Source of the DNA: Flammeovirga sp. EKP202
Lineage (GTDB): Bacteria; Bacteroidota; Bacteroidia; Cytophagales; Flammeovirgaceae
Reading direction: 5' to 3'
Length of the DNA: 64,000 nt
NCBI RefSeq assembly: GCF_014534745.1
Contig: NZ_JACVVP010000022.1
Coordinates: forward strand, 1 to 64,000
Positions 43,884 to 53,138 of the stretch are shown here, one piece after another (positions within the stretch are counted from its first letter, which is position 1; the number at the start of each line of letters is the position of its first letter). The notes below the pieces were generated by a model. That model was not told where the DNA came from. It did no database searches and saw nothing but the letters and a program-made list of their open reading frames with translations. A program made the translations under genes and the position numbers.

Positions 43884-44349
43884 TCTTCTTCTTTTGTTTT
43901 ATACTTTTGGCTTCTTTCCAATATTTAAAAGGCACAATCAACATTCCAAAGCATTCTCCATCTTCTTTTGTCAATCTTTTATGGTGCACTTTATGCGCTT
44001 TTCTTATCGCTCTGAAGTATCGATTGTTTGTATTATCAAACCATTTGAATCTTCTATGAATTAAAACATCATGCGTTAGAAAATAACACAATCCATACAT
44101 CGCTATACCAGCTCCAATCCATACAAAAACATAATGATTGTACATCATACCCAACATAATTCCCAACCATGAAGGAATAGCGAAAATTAAAAAGAACAGA
44201 TCATTTTTTTCAAAGAATGACTTATGAGGCTCATGATGATCTTGATGTAAGGACCATAAAAATCCGTGCATCACATATTTGTGAGCTGCCCATGCTGTAA
44301 ATTCCATAAACAGGAAAGTCATCGCTACTATAAAAATATTCAAAATCAT
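43867..44349 (-). CDS. crtZ: Beta-carotene hydroxylase
   Basis: A 160-residue non-haem di-iron hydroxylase with four membrane segments. The histidine ligands lie in AAHKYVMHGFLWSLHQDHHE (H-x4-H, HxxHH) and in YFRAIRKAHKVHHK followed by E-D-G-E-C-F-G. It adds hydroxyl at C-3 of beta rings. Length and motif order match the bacterial CrtZ family. It overlaps the downstream cyclase gene and starts two bases after the cruF-like gene ends. Confidence 0.93.
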   Translation of the reverse strand: MILNIFIVAMTFLFMEFTAWAAHKYVMHGFLWSLHQDHHEPHKSFFEKNDLFFLIFAIPSWLGIMLGMMYNHYVFVWIGAGIAMYGLCYFLTHDVLIHRRFKWFDNTNNRYFRAIRKAHKVHHKRLTKEDGECFGMLIVPFKYWKEAKSIKQKKKNASTV

Positions 44350-44351
44350 AA

Positions 44352-45017
44352 TTAAAGTTGGATAAGCGCTAGGTTTTGAAAGAAAAAATAAGTGAAAAAT
44401 AATATATAAATATAGACTGAAATCGAATTATTAGACCTTAAAAATTTCAATCGTAAAAAAATAAATATTGTCATAAATATCCACCAACTCATATAATTTT
44501 TTAATGGTGGTATTCCTCCGTCCCACTTCCAAAAACCTAGGGGTTCACAAACTCTCTCAATCAATACATCTAGCAGAACGACAAGAGCTGCTGAAATGAT
44601 TGCCTTAAGATAGACGTTTAATTTTATTTTTCGACTAAATGTAACTCCTGCAACTGCTAATATCAACCAATTTATAGCAATTAATAAAGGAACTCCATCT
44701 AATTTATACCCTAAATTATCTAAGTAGACATATTCACCAAATAGAAACCCTTTATGAACACCTACCCACTCTACCAAAAAACTACCTATGAAAACAAAAG
44801 TATACCACACCTTTAGTTGGTTGGTCTTTTGATCTTCAAAATAAAGTAAAACCAAAAAAGTAGAGAAAAGTAAAAAAGGTGTAAAAGGAAGGATAAGTTG
44901 ATTTAATGGAAAAAAGGCAGCGACACAACCCACTGCATAAAATATAAATAAGAATATCTTGATCCACTTTTCGGTTGAAAAGGATTTTGCAGTCGATATC
45001 AATAATGTTGCTTTCAT
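44352..45017 (-). CDS. cruF: Carotenoid 1'-hydratase, CruF family
   Basis: A 221-residue membrane protein with about seven membrane segments. Family motifs are VEWVGVHKGFLFGEYVYLD (E-x-x-G then FGxYxYxD), DGVPLLIAINW, and the C-terminal LLDVLIERVCEPLGFWKWDG then GIPPLKNYMSWWIF. CruF hydrates the psi end of gamma-carotene at C-1', as in the gamma-carotene 1'-hydroxylases for myxol and saproxanthin. The stop overlaps the CrtD gene start by four bases, so they are translationally coupled. Confidence 0.85.
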   Translation of the reverse strand: MKATLLISTAKSFSTEKWIKIFLFIFYAVGCVAAFFPLNQLILPFTPFLLFSTFLVLLYFEDQKTNQLKVWYTFVFIGSFLVEWVGVHKGFLFGEYVYLDNLGYKLDGVPLLIAINWLILAVAGVTFSRKIKLNVYLKAIISAALVVLLDVLIERVCEPLGFWKWDGGIPPLKNYMSWWIFMTIFIFLRLKFLRSNNSISVYIYILFFTYFFFQNLALIQL

Positions 45018-46468
45018 TGGTTTGTTATTAGTTCTTCGACAATCTTGGCACTATTTAAACAAAGAGGAATACCTCCACCGGGATGAACACTTCCCCCTAC
45101 AAAATACAAGTTATTAATATCTTTCGATTTATTCCTTTGTCTGTAAAATGCACTGTTTAGTTTATTACTATTCAATCCATAAAGTGCACCTTTCCAACTT
45201 TGAGTATCCTGTTCTATCAACTTAGGAGACCAATAAGATGAATAAGATATCACTTCCTCTAGATTTGTTTCTAATTGCTTCGATAAAATCGCCATTACCC
45301 TTTTTTCAATCTTGGCGATTACTTCCTTTGTAAATAACTCTGGTTTTGGCGGAACGTTAATCATTACAAACCAATTTTCAGAACCCTTTGGTGCATCATC
45401 TTCATTAATCTTACTACTGATATGTACATAAATAGTAGGGTCAGTAGGGATTTTAAAGTCATCAAAGATTTCTTGAAATTCTTTTTTATAATCTTCAGAA
45501 AAGAAAATATTGTGCAAGTGCAGTTGATCAAATGATTTGTTTACCCCCCAATAAAAAACCATTGCCGATGAAGACAATTCTTTCTCCTTGGGTACTCTTA
45601 TTTTTTTATCCAATATGTTTGGAATAAAAAAGTTCACGTCTACATTCGACACCACTAAATCAGCATCAAAAACACCGTCTGAAGTTTTCACACTTCTAAT
45701 ATTTTTTTGATTGCTAACACTGATACTTTCCACTTTTTTATTGGTAAGGAAAGTCACCCCTTCTTCCTCCGCTAGTTGAACTAAAGAAGTGACAATCGAT
45801 CGCATTCCCCGTTTTGGAAAAAAGACACCATCTTGATGTTCCAAAGCACTGATCACCCTCATGATAGAAGGAGTTTGATAAGGATTGGAGCCATTGTAAG
45901 TGGCATATCGATCAAACAACTGTACGAGTTGAGGGTGTTTAAAATGTTTTTTATTGAATTGATGTAAAGATTCAAAAACACCTATTCTTGTCAAAACAGG
46001 CAACGCCACCCAAACTTCTTTAGTAAGAAGATCTGATACCTTTGTCAAACTGTTTTCAATAAAAATAGGTGAAGTCTTATTATAGTCATCAATGATATTT
46101 TGAAGTACTTGGGAAACATCTACTCCCCATTTCTTCAAAACTTCTTCTGAAAATTTCTTTGGATCTGAATAGGCTGTAAAAATGGATTTATCAGAAAAAA
46201 AGTACTGAGTGGCTATTTCGGATTCCTCATATTGAAAATACTCATTTACATTTTTACCATACAAAGCAAAAAGTTCTTCTACTAAATGAGGTAACGTAAA
46301 AAGCGAAGGGCCTTGATCGAATCTAAAACCTTCAACCTCAAATTGTCTCAATTTCCCCCCTAATGTATCTGATGCCTCTAACAGAGTTACCTTGTAGCCT
46401 AGTTTATTAAGTCTTAATGAGGATGCAATTCCTGCTATACCTCCTCCTATAATTACAGCTTGTTTCAT
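45014..46468 (-). CDS. crtD: Carotenoid 3',4'-desaturase-like protein (CrtD/CrtI family)
   Basis: A 484-residue FAD oxidoreductase. The dinucleotide-binding motif is at the start (IIGGGIAGIASSLRLNKLGY), with the second part TLGGKLRQFEVEGFRFDQGP and the C-terminal motif LYFVGGSVHPGGGIPLCLNS that is common to the CrtI/CrtD group. Because it lies next to cruF and a separate crtI is present further upstream, it is best read as the desaturase acting on the 1'-hydroxylated end, as in myxol and saproxanthin pathways. A role as another step of phytoene desaturation cannot be excluded from sequence. Confidence 0.8.
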   Translation of the reverse strand: MKQAVIIGGGIAGIASSLRLNKLGYKVTLLEASDTLGGKLRQFEVEGFRFDQGPSLFTLPHLVEELFALYGKNVNEYFQYEESEIATQYFFSDKSIFTAYSDPKKFSEEVLKKWGVDVSQVLQNIIDDYNKTSPIFIENSLTKVSDLLTKEVWVALPVLTRIGVFESLHQFNKKHFKHPQLVQLFDRYATYNGSNPYQTPSIMRVISALEHQDGVFFPKRGMRSIVTSLVQLAEEEGVTFLTNKKVESISVSNQKNIRSVKTSDGVFDADLVVSNVDVNFFIPNILDKKIRVPKEKELSSSAMVFYWGVNKSFDQLHLHNIFFSEDYKKEFQEIFDDFKIPTDPTIYVHISSKINEDDAPKGSENWFVMINVPPKPELFTKEVIAKIEKRVMAILSKQLETNLEEVISYSSYWSPKLIEQDTQSWKGALYGLNSNKLNSAFYRQRNKSKDINNLYFVGGSVHPGGGIPLCLNSAKIVEELITNQ

Positions 46469-46478
46469 TCAGTTTTAG

Positions 46479-47015
46479 TTATGCTATTGCTTGTTTTTTC
46501 ACGTTTAGATAACACTTTACTTTTTCTAAACACAAACCAAACCAAGCCGTAAAGTCAGATGGTTTTTTCTTCATCCAAGTTTCCAATTCAGCAATATCAA
46601 TCCATCTGATGCTTTCAACCTCTTCAGGGTTAGGTTTAATAATTCCATCATAATATCCTACAAATACATGATCGTATTCATGTTCAATAAGTCCATTACC
46701 GAAAGCCGCCTTGTAAAGCACATGATCCACCCATTCAATTTCAGTATTGAAACCCATTTCTTCAACCAATCTACGGTGTGCACCTTCATGTACCTCTTCC
46801 CCTGGCTTGGGGTGACTGCAACATGTATTGGTCCAAAGTCCCCCAGAATGGTATTTTGTCAAAGCACGCTGTTGTAACAAAAGCTTTCCTTCATTATTAA
46901 AAATAAAGACGGAAAATGCTCTATGAAGCTTCCCTTCCACATGGGCTTGAAGTTTCTCCATCACCCCTATTTGTTGATCATTTTTGTCAACAAGTATTAC
47001 ATCATTTCTCTCCAT
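46479..47015 (-). CDS. idi: Isopentenyl-diphosphate delta-isomerase, type 1
   Basis: A 178-residue Nudix-fold isomerase that balances IPP and DMAPP for prenyl chain formation. It shows LHRAFSVFIFNNEGKLLLQQ, the active-site Cys in WTNTCCSHP, the Nudix-like AHRRLVEEMG, and the Glu pair in EHEYDHVF. The length is close to that of E. coli Idi. Its place inside the carotenoid operon, three bases after crtB and ten before crtD, indicates it feeds pigment synthesis. Confidence 0.94.
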   Translation of the reverse strand: MERNDVILVDKNDQQIGVMEKLQAHVEGKLHRAFSVFIFNNEGKLLLQQRALTKYHSGGLWTNTCCSHPKPGEEVHEGAHRRLVEEMGFNTEIEWVDHVLYKAAFGNGLIEHEYDHVFVGYYDGIIKPNPEEVESIRWIDIAELETWMKKKPSDFTAWFGLCLEKVKCYLNVKKQAIA

Positions 47016-47018
47016 AGC

Positions 47019-47855
47019 TTACAGTATATTTGCTTGATGACGAATATAAGATTGACATAAGATCATGTATTTCTTTGGATCTGGAATTCTCAATCTTTCT
47101 TTTAAAATAGTTTCAGCAGGTGCATTTTTCACTTTACTAAACAGCCTAGTATAATATATATACGCTAAATAAACACCGAATCGTGCTTTTTTAGGTAACT
47201 GCTTGATACCTTCAAAACCTTGATCAAAGTCTTTTTGAATATCAGCTTCTATTTCTTTTTTCACTTCATCATTGAAGACTGAAATATCAATGTTAGGGAA
47301 ATAAACTCTGCCTAAATCACGAACATCTGCTTTTAAATCTCTTAGGAAATTTATTTTTTGAAAAGCTGAACCTAGAGACATTGCCAAAGGCTCTAATCTT
47401 CTGTATTCTTTTTCGTCGCCTTCCAAGAAAACTCTAAGACACATTAAGCCTACCACTTCTGCTGAACCTAAAATATAGTTTTTATATTCCTCCTCAGAAT
47501 ATTCCGTTTTATTGAGGTCCATACGCATACTTCTGATAAAAAGAGAAATCAGTTCTCTTTCAATACCGTATTGATTTACTACTTCTTGAAAGCAATGTAA
47601 AATCGGGTTGGTACTAATTTTATCATCAATTGCCTTATAGCAATCTCTCTCGAAATCGTCTAACAGCTGTTCCTTGTCATACCCGTGAAAGGAATCTACA
47701 ATTTCATCAGCAACTCTTACAAATCCATAAATAGCATAAATTGCTGGACGAAGTGATGGTGCTAAAAATCGAATTCCAATTGCAAAGGATGTAGTATACT
47801 TTAACGTTAGCGATTTCGATAAGTTATAAGACAAGTCGTCATAAATCTTTTTCAT
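47019..47855 (-). CDS. crtB: Phytoene synthase
   Basis: A 278-residue head-to-head prenyl synthase. The first aspartate-rich motif is RVADEIVDSF (D-E-I-V-D, near 48-52) and the second is NFLRDLKADVRDLGRVYFP. It joins two geranylgeranyl diphosphates to phytoene. Squalene synthases share the motifs; the carotenoid context decides the assignment. It leads the tight part of the operon, separated from the upstream crtI by 135 bases with a hairpin. Confidence 0.93.
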   Translation of the reverse strand: MKKIYDDLSYNLSKSLTLKYTTSFAIGIRFLAPSLRPAIYAIYGFVRVADEIVDSFHGYDKEQLLDDFERDCYKAIDDKISTNPILHCFQEVVNQYGIERELISLFIRSMRMDLNKTEYSEEEYKNYILGSAEVVGLMCLRVFLEGDEKEYRRLEPLAMSLGSAFQKINFLRDLKADVRDLGRVYFPNIDISVFNDEVKKEIEADIQKDFDQGFEGIKQLPKKARFGVYLAYIYYTRLFSKVKNAPAETILKERLRIPDPKKYMILCQSYIRHQANIL

Positions 47856-47938
47856 TACATTAAGTGTTTCAAGTTATAGTGTAATTGGTGTGTATCAATA
47901 AGTTATTATAAATACTTGGAGATGAGTAAATTTAAATA

Positions 47939-47977
47939 TTCCTTTACTTATACATCCAAATGGCATAAGTAAAGGAA
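47939..47977 (-). terminator. Hairpin between crtI and crtB, possible attenuator
   Basis: A 13-bp perfect stem TTCCTTTACTTAT with ATAAGTAAAGGAA, loop of 13. Read on the minus strand it is followed by TATTTAAATTT, a weak T-tract, so it may end part of the crtI transcripts or protect an RNA end rather than fully terminate. Confidence 0.6.
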
Positions 47978-47990
47978 ATAGAATATTGTA

Positions 47991-49484
47991 TCAAACAACT
48001 CTTTCAGGAGCCTTTAAGCCCTTTTTCTTCAATATTTCTCTAGCGACTAGTTCACCGGAAATAATAGAAGGAGGAACACCTGGACCTGGCACTGTTAATT
48101 GCCCTGCCATTAGTATATTATCTAGCTTTTTGAAACGAATAGATGGTTTCAGAAAGGCCGTTTGTTTTAAAACATTAGAAAGACCATAAGCATTGCCTTT
48201 GAATGCATTATATGCTTCTACAAAATCGTTATGAGCAAAAGTTTCTTTTACTATGATATGATCTCTAATATCAGTACCTGTTGAGGCTTTTAATCGATCA
48301 CAAATCACATTGAAGTAATGTTCTTTGATCTCTTCTGTGTCTTTCAAGCCAGGAGCAACAGGAATCAAAAGCATTAAATTTTCCGTTCCTTCTGGAGCAA
48401 TTGTAGTATCGCTCACTGAAGGTGCACACATGTAGAACAATGGTTTTTTAGGCCAAGCTGGATGATCATAAATTTCTTCTGCATGTGGCTCAAATGGTGT
48501 ATCGAAATACAAATTATGATGATGAATATTGTCAATCTTCGTATTCATTCCTATGTAATACAGCAGGCATGATGGTGCCATTTTTCGATTATCCCAATAT
48601 TCTTCGGTGTAGTTTCTATATTGCTTTGGCAATAGTTTTTGCTCGAAGAAATTGTAATCACAAGTTCCTACCCACTCATCATGTTTGATCACTTTACCAT
48701 TGCTTTCCATAGAAGTAATGCTTCTTCCCTCACAATTTACTTTGTCAATGGGAGTAGAAGTATGAAATATTACCCCTTTTTCAATCGCTAAGCTTTCAAA
48801 ACCTTTAATTACCATTCCCAATCCACCTTTTGGATACCATGTACCCAATTTAAGGTCGGCATAGTTCATCAAACTGTACAATGCGGGAGTTCTTTTTGCA
48901 ACATCACCCAAAAACAAAACTGGGAATTCTAAGATTTTAAGGATTTTCTCATTCTTAAAATACTTTCTGATGTAACTCGCAAAATCAGAGATAAGATGAA
49001 GTCTTGGAATGTTTTTAATGACTTGCCATTCCGCAAATTCCATTATGGAGTAAGAAGGACGATGAACGAAATCATTCATACCAATTTGGTATTTGATCTC
49101 TGCTTCATCCATAAATTGCATTAATTTTTCTTTTGCTCCAGCTTCCCATTCTTCAAAAATATCTCCGAGTTGATTTACATCAGCGGGAATATCTGTATAG
49201 TCAGTGCTTGACCAATAAATTCTATATGAGGGGTCTAATCGTTCTAGTTCGTAGTAGTCAGATACTTTTTTACCAAATTTAGCGAAGAAGTTTTCGAATA
49301 CATCTGGCATCCAATACCAAGATGGTCCTAAATCGAAAGTGAAATCGTTAATCGTCTTAGTTCTAGCTCTACCACCAATTTGATCGTTCTTTTCATAAAC
49401 ATGAACTTCATGTCCTTGATCAGCGAGGGTTATTGCTGCTGACAAACCTGAAAACCCTGAACCTACAATACCTATTGATGCCAT
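47991..49484 (-). CDS. crtI: Phytoene desaturase
   Basis: A 497-residue FAD desaturase that converts phytoene to lycopene. It starts ASIGIVGSGFSGLSAAITLA, then HVYEKNDQIGGRARTK and DLGPSWYWMPDVFENFF, all CrtI hallmarks; the C-terminal FAD part reads ILMAGQLTVPGPGVPPSIIS, as in Bacteroidetes CrtI. It is the first gene of the cluster. The 135-base gap with a hairpin to crtB suggests separate or attenuated control of the later genes. Upstream TATTCTTG at about 49521-49528 (minus strand) is a poor -7 match. Confidence 0.92.
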   Translation of the reverse strand: MASIGIVGSGFSGLSAAITLADQGHEVHVYEKNDQIGGRARTKTINDFTFDLGPSWYWMPDVFENFFAKFGKKVSDYYELERLDPSYRIYWSSTDYTDIPADVNQLGDIFEEWEAGAKEKLMQFMDEAEIKYQIGMNDFVHRPSYSIMEFAEWQVIKNIPRLHLISDFASYIRKYFKNEKILKILEFPVLFLGDVAKRTPALYSLMNYADLKLGTWYPKGGLGMVIKGFESLAIEKGVIFHTSTPIDKVNCEGRSITSMESNGKVIKHDEWVGTCDYNFFEQKLLPKQYRNYTEEYWDNRKMAPSCLLYYIGMNTKIDNIHHHNLYFDTPFEPHAEEIYDHPAWPKKPLFYMCAPSVSDTTIAPEGTENLMLLIPVAPGLKDTEEIKEHYFNVICDRLKASTGTDIRDHIIVKETFAHNDFVEAYNAFKGNAYGLSNVLKQTAFLKPSIRFKKLDNILMAGQLTVPGPGVPPSIISGELVAREILKKKGLKAPERVV

Positions 49485-49641
49485 ATTTTTAGTTGAAGTA
49501 TTTTGTTTAACTATTTAAGACAAGAATATAAACAAAAACGTTGAAGAATTGTTTAAGCTAAGTCAAAAAATTGAGTTTAGTCTCTCTATTTCAAACTATT
49601 ATAAATAAACATTCTTGGATATTGGTACTTTAATACAAAAA

Positions 49642-49677
49642 AAGGCTTCAAACACACGTTTTGAAGCCTTTTTTTAA
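49642..49677. terminator. Bidirectional terminator between crtI and the glycosidase gene
   Basis: An 11-bp stem AAGGCTTCAAA with TTTGAAGCCTT, loop of 7, flanked by A-runs on one side and TTTTTTT on the other, so it can terminate in both directions; the glycosidase gene ends just to its right on the minus strand. Confidence 0.9.
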
Positions 49678-49691
49678 TCTACGGGAAAAAT

Positions 49692-52388
49692 TTATTTCGT
49701 CTTACCGTAATATATATTTTCAATTAATGCCGTATTTACATCGACATTCATATTCTCATTATGCTCTTTTAAAAGTAGTTGAATTTGATTTTTTCCTGGC
49801 TTTAAATTCACTTTCATCCTGTTTGTATTACCAATACTCGACCACTCACCAGTACCTCTTTGAGCCATAACAATAGTTTCAACCTCTTCCCCATTGACTA
49901 CTAATGCACGAATGGCACATTTGTTATCAGTATTCCATGGACCACTACCATTTGTGTAAGAGAACCAAACAATATACTCTCCCGCTTCTTTCACATTAAG
50001 ATCAAATTTGACCTTCTTATTTTTTGATTTAGAAACTTCGACAACATTATTTGGAGCACCTTTTATAGTAATTTTTTGATCTACCCTAGCCACTTTTGAA
50101 ATATTTTTTGACTGATAGTTCTTACTTATTACAGGTTCAGAGATGTAAGACAAATAACCATGTTGATCCACGGCTCTCACTGCAAATTCTTCTAACATCT
50201 TATTCGAAGGTGATAGTTTATATTCTGTAGACGTTGGAGAAGCTATTACTTTTCCATTGACCAAAACTTCGTACTTGACAGCACCTTCTATAGCTTTCCA
50301 CGTTAAAGTGTTCCCTTTTAAATCTGCTTGAGGAGTTTTTAAGTGAAATCTATTTGGCACTTTATTACTTGTTGTTCCCTCCGTAATATCATTATTTGCT
50401 AGAAGTATCTCAATTTTATGAGAACCTCCTCCTTCTAACGAAAGTGCCTTGGCTGACACCTCTTTTCCATCTACTTTAAAACTCTTAATCTCGTTACCAT
50501 AGCCTTCCAAAGAAATAGAAAGGTTGTCGTTCCATAATTTCACATTGTTCAACTGTTTATTACCTCCATAAACCTTTGGTACTGTAGGATTAAATGTTAG
50601 CACACCATTCTGGTCAATCGAAATTCCGAAGAACACTTTATAAATCATGGCCATATTACCGGATAAACTCCAAAGCATCTCATCAGAATTCACTTCTGTA
50701 CCCATATAATCACCATCCTCCGCAACGAAGTTCTCTTTGTTGGTAAGGAAAAGTGCAGCAGGTCTATAAATGGAAGCTAAACCTTGTTCCAAAGCCGTTC
50801 CATTGGCTGCTTTTGCTGTCGCAATATTCCAATAGGCCTGTACAAAAGGCCAAATACCGTTGTTATGGTAAGGAGGGATTCCTGGAATTTGAGGATACAC
50901 ACATGCTGCCCCAAAAGGAACGATTGGTGATTTGGCTACAATTTCTTTGCTTCTTTCCGCATCACTCACCCCAAAAATAATCGCCAATGCCTCTCCTAAT
51001 GCTTCATATTTTGGTGCTAAAACCATCTCATTTCTACCATACATATATTGTGCATAGTACCCTTCTTTATCCAACCAAAGGTGTTTATTAATGGCATTTT
51101 TAAGATCTGAAGCCAATGTAGAATAACGTTCTGCATCTTTACCTTTTCCTAAGATATTTGCCATTCTTGATGCAATATTCATTGCTTCGAAATGTACAAC
51201 GTTAGTCCCTAAATTCAATGAACGGTAAATATCATTATTATCCATCCAACGTGGATAGGTTTGTTTTCTCCAATCCAAGAAGGAAGACTCTCCTCTCATC
51301 AAACCCGTCTCATCATCGTAAACCACCAACATATCATCCTCAATGGAATTAGAAATCACTTTGTAAGCTTCTTTCAGCCAAGCCTTATCTCCTGTTACGG
51401 TATAAACATTCCAAGCAGCCAAAGCCCAAGTCATCCTATCGGAAGAAACAGGCCATGCTCCACCTGAACCCGTATCTTGTATCACGCGGTTTCTTTTTAC
51501 CTTTTTTCTTAAAGAAGTAATGGCTCTATCTGGGTCAAGAATTGACAAACTCAATACAATTGAATAACTGATATCCCTTGTCCAAACACCTCCCCATTCT
51601 TTACCTGTCCTGAAAGTTCCATCGGCCTCAGAATCTGCCACCAATTCATTTAATGCTAAATTATACAGAGCATTGATCAAAGGAATATCCGATGTAAACG
51701 TAGGGTATTTCTCAATATTTTTTGAAGATGTCCATACTGGAGATGTTTGCTTTTCAGGATCTGGTGCGTTCATTACGAAAGTCGCTTCATAGATGCCATC
51801 TCCATTTTCGTCTTGTAATTGCTCTCTTTCGCTTAAGTTTTCAAAATCCCATCTTAAAGGGGCACTTCCTCCTGCTATAAAAACACCTTTGAAATCATCT
51901 TTATAGATTTTATCCCCATGAAGATCTTCATAATAACCTTTTTCTTTAAAGGCATTTAAAACAGGAGACATATCCAATTTAAAAGTTACTTTGGTGTTTT
52001 CTTCCAACCAATCCATCGGGTCTAACTTTTCATCCATTGCCCATGGTTCACCAAACTTGATCGTTTTGGTTGTAAAAGTACCATTTTCAGGTCGTATGAC
52101 TACTCTATGGTTAATTCCATAAGGAAGCTCATCATCTTTTCCATTAATACTAAACTTAAATTCCACTGCTCTGCTGTAGGCATCTTGCAACGGGCTTTTG
52201 TAATTGGAAGTCATTTCCTTATCAGAAACAACTTTGGCTTCGTACTCTCCTTGAACAACATGATCTTTATACACTTGATATGTGTCTGAAGAATATAATA
52301 ATTCATTTTTCTTCTCTGAACATGCAATAAAACCACATGCTAAAACAAGAAATAAAATACTCTTAATGATGTACTTTTTCATTTCCAT
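49692..52388 (-). CDS. Glycoside hydrolase-like lipoprotein with (alpha/alpha)-barrel, Fn3 and carbohydrate-binding-like domains
   Basis: An 898-residue lipoprotein with lipobox FIAC (Cys23). After a beta-rich N-terminal region (about 30-210), residues about 220-610 form an (alpha/alpha)6-type barrel with GGVWTRDISYSIVLSLSILD (the conserved WTRD of several such families), SGGAWPVSSDRMTW, NNGIWPFVQAYWNIA and SDEMLWSLSGNMAMIYKVF. A strand-rich segment about 610-690 follows, then an Fn3-like domain (about 705-785), then a CBM35/6-like end (about 790-895, with EAGEYIVWFSYTNGSGPWNT). Exact family and substrate are not recognised; trehalase or alpha-glucan hydrolase-like roles are possible. It sits alone on the minus strand. 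Confidence 0.75.
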   Translation of the reverse strand: MEMKKYIIKSILFLVLACGFIACSEKKNELLYSSDTYQVYKDHVVQGEYEAKVVSDKEMTSNYKSPLQDAYSRAVEFKFSINGKDDELPYGINHRVVIRPENGTFTTKTIKFGEPWAMDEKLDPMDWLEENTKVTFKLDMSPVLNAFKEKGYYEDLHGDKIYKDDFKGVFIAGGSAPLRWDFENLSEREQLQDENGDGIYEATFVMNAPDPEKQTSPVWTSSKNIEKYPTFTSDIPLINALYNLALNELVADSEADGTFRTGKEWGGVWTRDISYSIVLSLSILDPDRAITSLRKKVKRNRVIQDTGSGGAWPVSSDRMTWALAAWNVYTVTGDKAWLKEAYKVISNSIEDDMLVVYDDETGLMRGESSFLDWRKQTYPRWMDNNDIYRSLNLGTNVVHFEAMNIASRMANILGKGKDAERYSTLASDLKNAINKHLWLDKEGYYAQYMYGRNEMVLAPKYEALGEALAIIFGVSDAERSKEIVAKSPIVPFGAACVYPQIPGIPPYHNNGIWPFVQAYWNIATAKAANGTALEQGLASIYRPAALFLTNKENFVAEDGDYMGTEVNSDEMLWSLSGNMAMIYKVFFGISIDQNGVLTFNPTVPKVYGGNKQLNNVKLWNDNLSISLEGYGNEIKSFKVDGKEVSAKALSLEGGGSHKIEILLANNDITEGTTSNKVPNRFHLKTPQADLKGNTLTWKAIEGAVKYEVLVNGKVIASPTSTEYKLSPSNKMLEEFAVRAVDQHGYLSYISEPVISKNYQSKNISKVARVDQKITIKGAPNNVVEVSKSKNKKVKFDLNVKEAGEYIVWFSYTNGSGPWNTDNKCAIRALVVNGEEVETIVMAQRGTGEWSSIGNTNRMKVNLKPGKNQIQLLLKEHNENMNVDVNTALIENIYYGKTK

Positions 52389-52726
52389 TCTTTTGATACT
52401 TGATAAATAAAGGTTTCTTATTTAACTATGAGTAGCTAGCTCTTTACAATTTACAAATAGAATGTTTACACATACAATATGATTTTTATTGCAATCGGTT
52501 ACTATGATTTAACATTTACATTTCTTATGAATTTCCCGATTCATTATATTATAAAATCAAATTGACTCACTTATTCAGCTATAAATTATCATTATTCTAA
52601 CAGAGACAACCATTTCATTATAAACAATTGATAATAAGTAGTTTTACTAAAAAACTTTCCATATTAACAGTTTTATCATAACTTCACAATCGTAAACTAT
52701 TTCCTGACATCTTAAAACTAATTATT
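52389..52726. other. Intergenic stretch upstream of the glycosidase and the small lipoprotein genes
   Basis: About 340 A+T-rich bases between divergent genes. No reading frame or hairpin stands out; promoters for both must lie here, but no clear TAnnTTTG with a -33 partner was found. Confidence 0.35.
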
Positions 52727-52897
52727 ATGAAAAGAATAAGTGCTATTCTAGCTATTATCTGTATCTCAGTAACTACTTTCAGCTGCGATCCACAAACCAA
52801 CGAAAATGTGGAACCTACAGAAGTCCAATCGATATCTAATGAAGGTTTGGAAGTGGAGTCGCCTATAGGTCGAATAAGTAGAGAAAAAGACGATTAA
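52727..52897 (+). CDS. Tiny lipoprotein of unknown function
   Basis: A 56-residue frame with ATG at 52727 and stop TAA at 52895. It begins MKRISAILAIICISVTTFSC, a clean lipoprotein signal with lipobox TFSC (Cys20), leaving a mature peptide of about 37 residues that is acidic and lacks any recognised domain (NVEPTEVQSISNEGLEVE). A hairpin terminator at 52983 follows, which supports a real short transcript. Coding status rests on the signal peptide and terminator only. Confidence 0.55.
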   Translation: MKRISAILAIICISVTTFSCDPQTNENVEPTEVQSISNEGLEVESPIGRISREKDD

Positions 52898-52982
52898 ATA
52901 ACTACACTTTAAACGAAAGTTCATACTTCGATCTCAATACTTATTTATTGAAAATTAATTCATCTGACTCATGAATTTTCTT

Positions 52983-53022
52983 ATGCCTATAGAGATAACC
53001 TAAAAGTGTTCTCTATAGGCAT
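52983..53022 (+). terminator. Hairpin terminator after the tiny lipoprotein gene
   Basis: A perfect 13-bp stem ATGCCTATAGAGA with TCTCTATAGGCAT, loop of 14, followed by TATCATTT. Confidence 0.65.
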
Positions 53023-53138
53023 TATCATTTAAGTGAAATATCCTCTATTCTTATTTCAAATACTACCTCATACTATCCTCTCTTTTTTTGAAGACTAGAT
53101 AATAAATGCTTTACATTAAAAATACAGTTTCAAAACAT

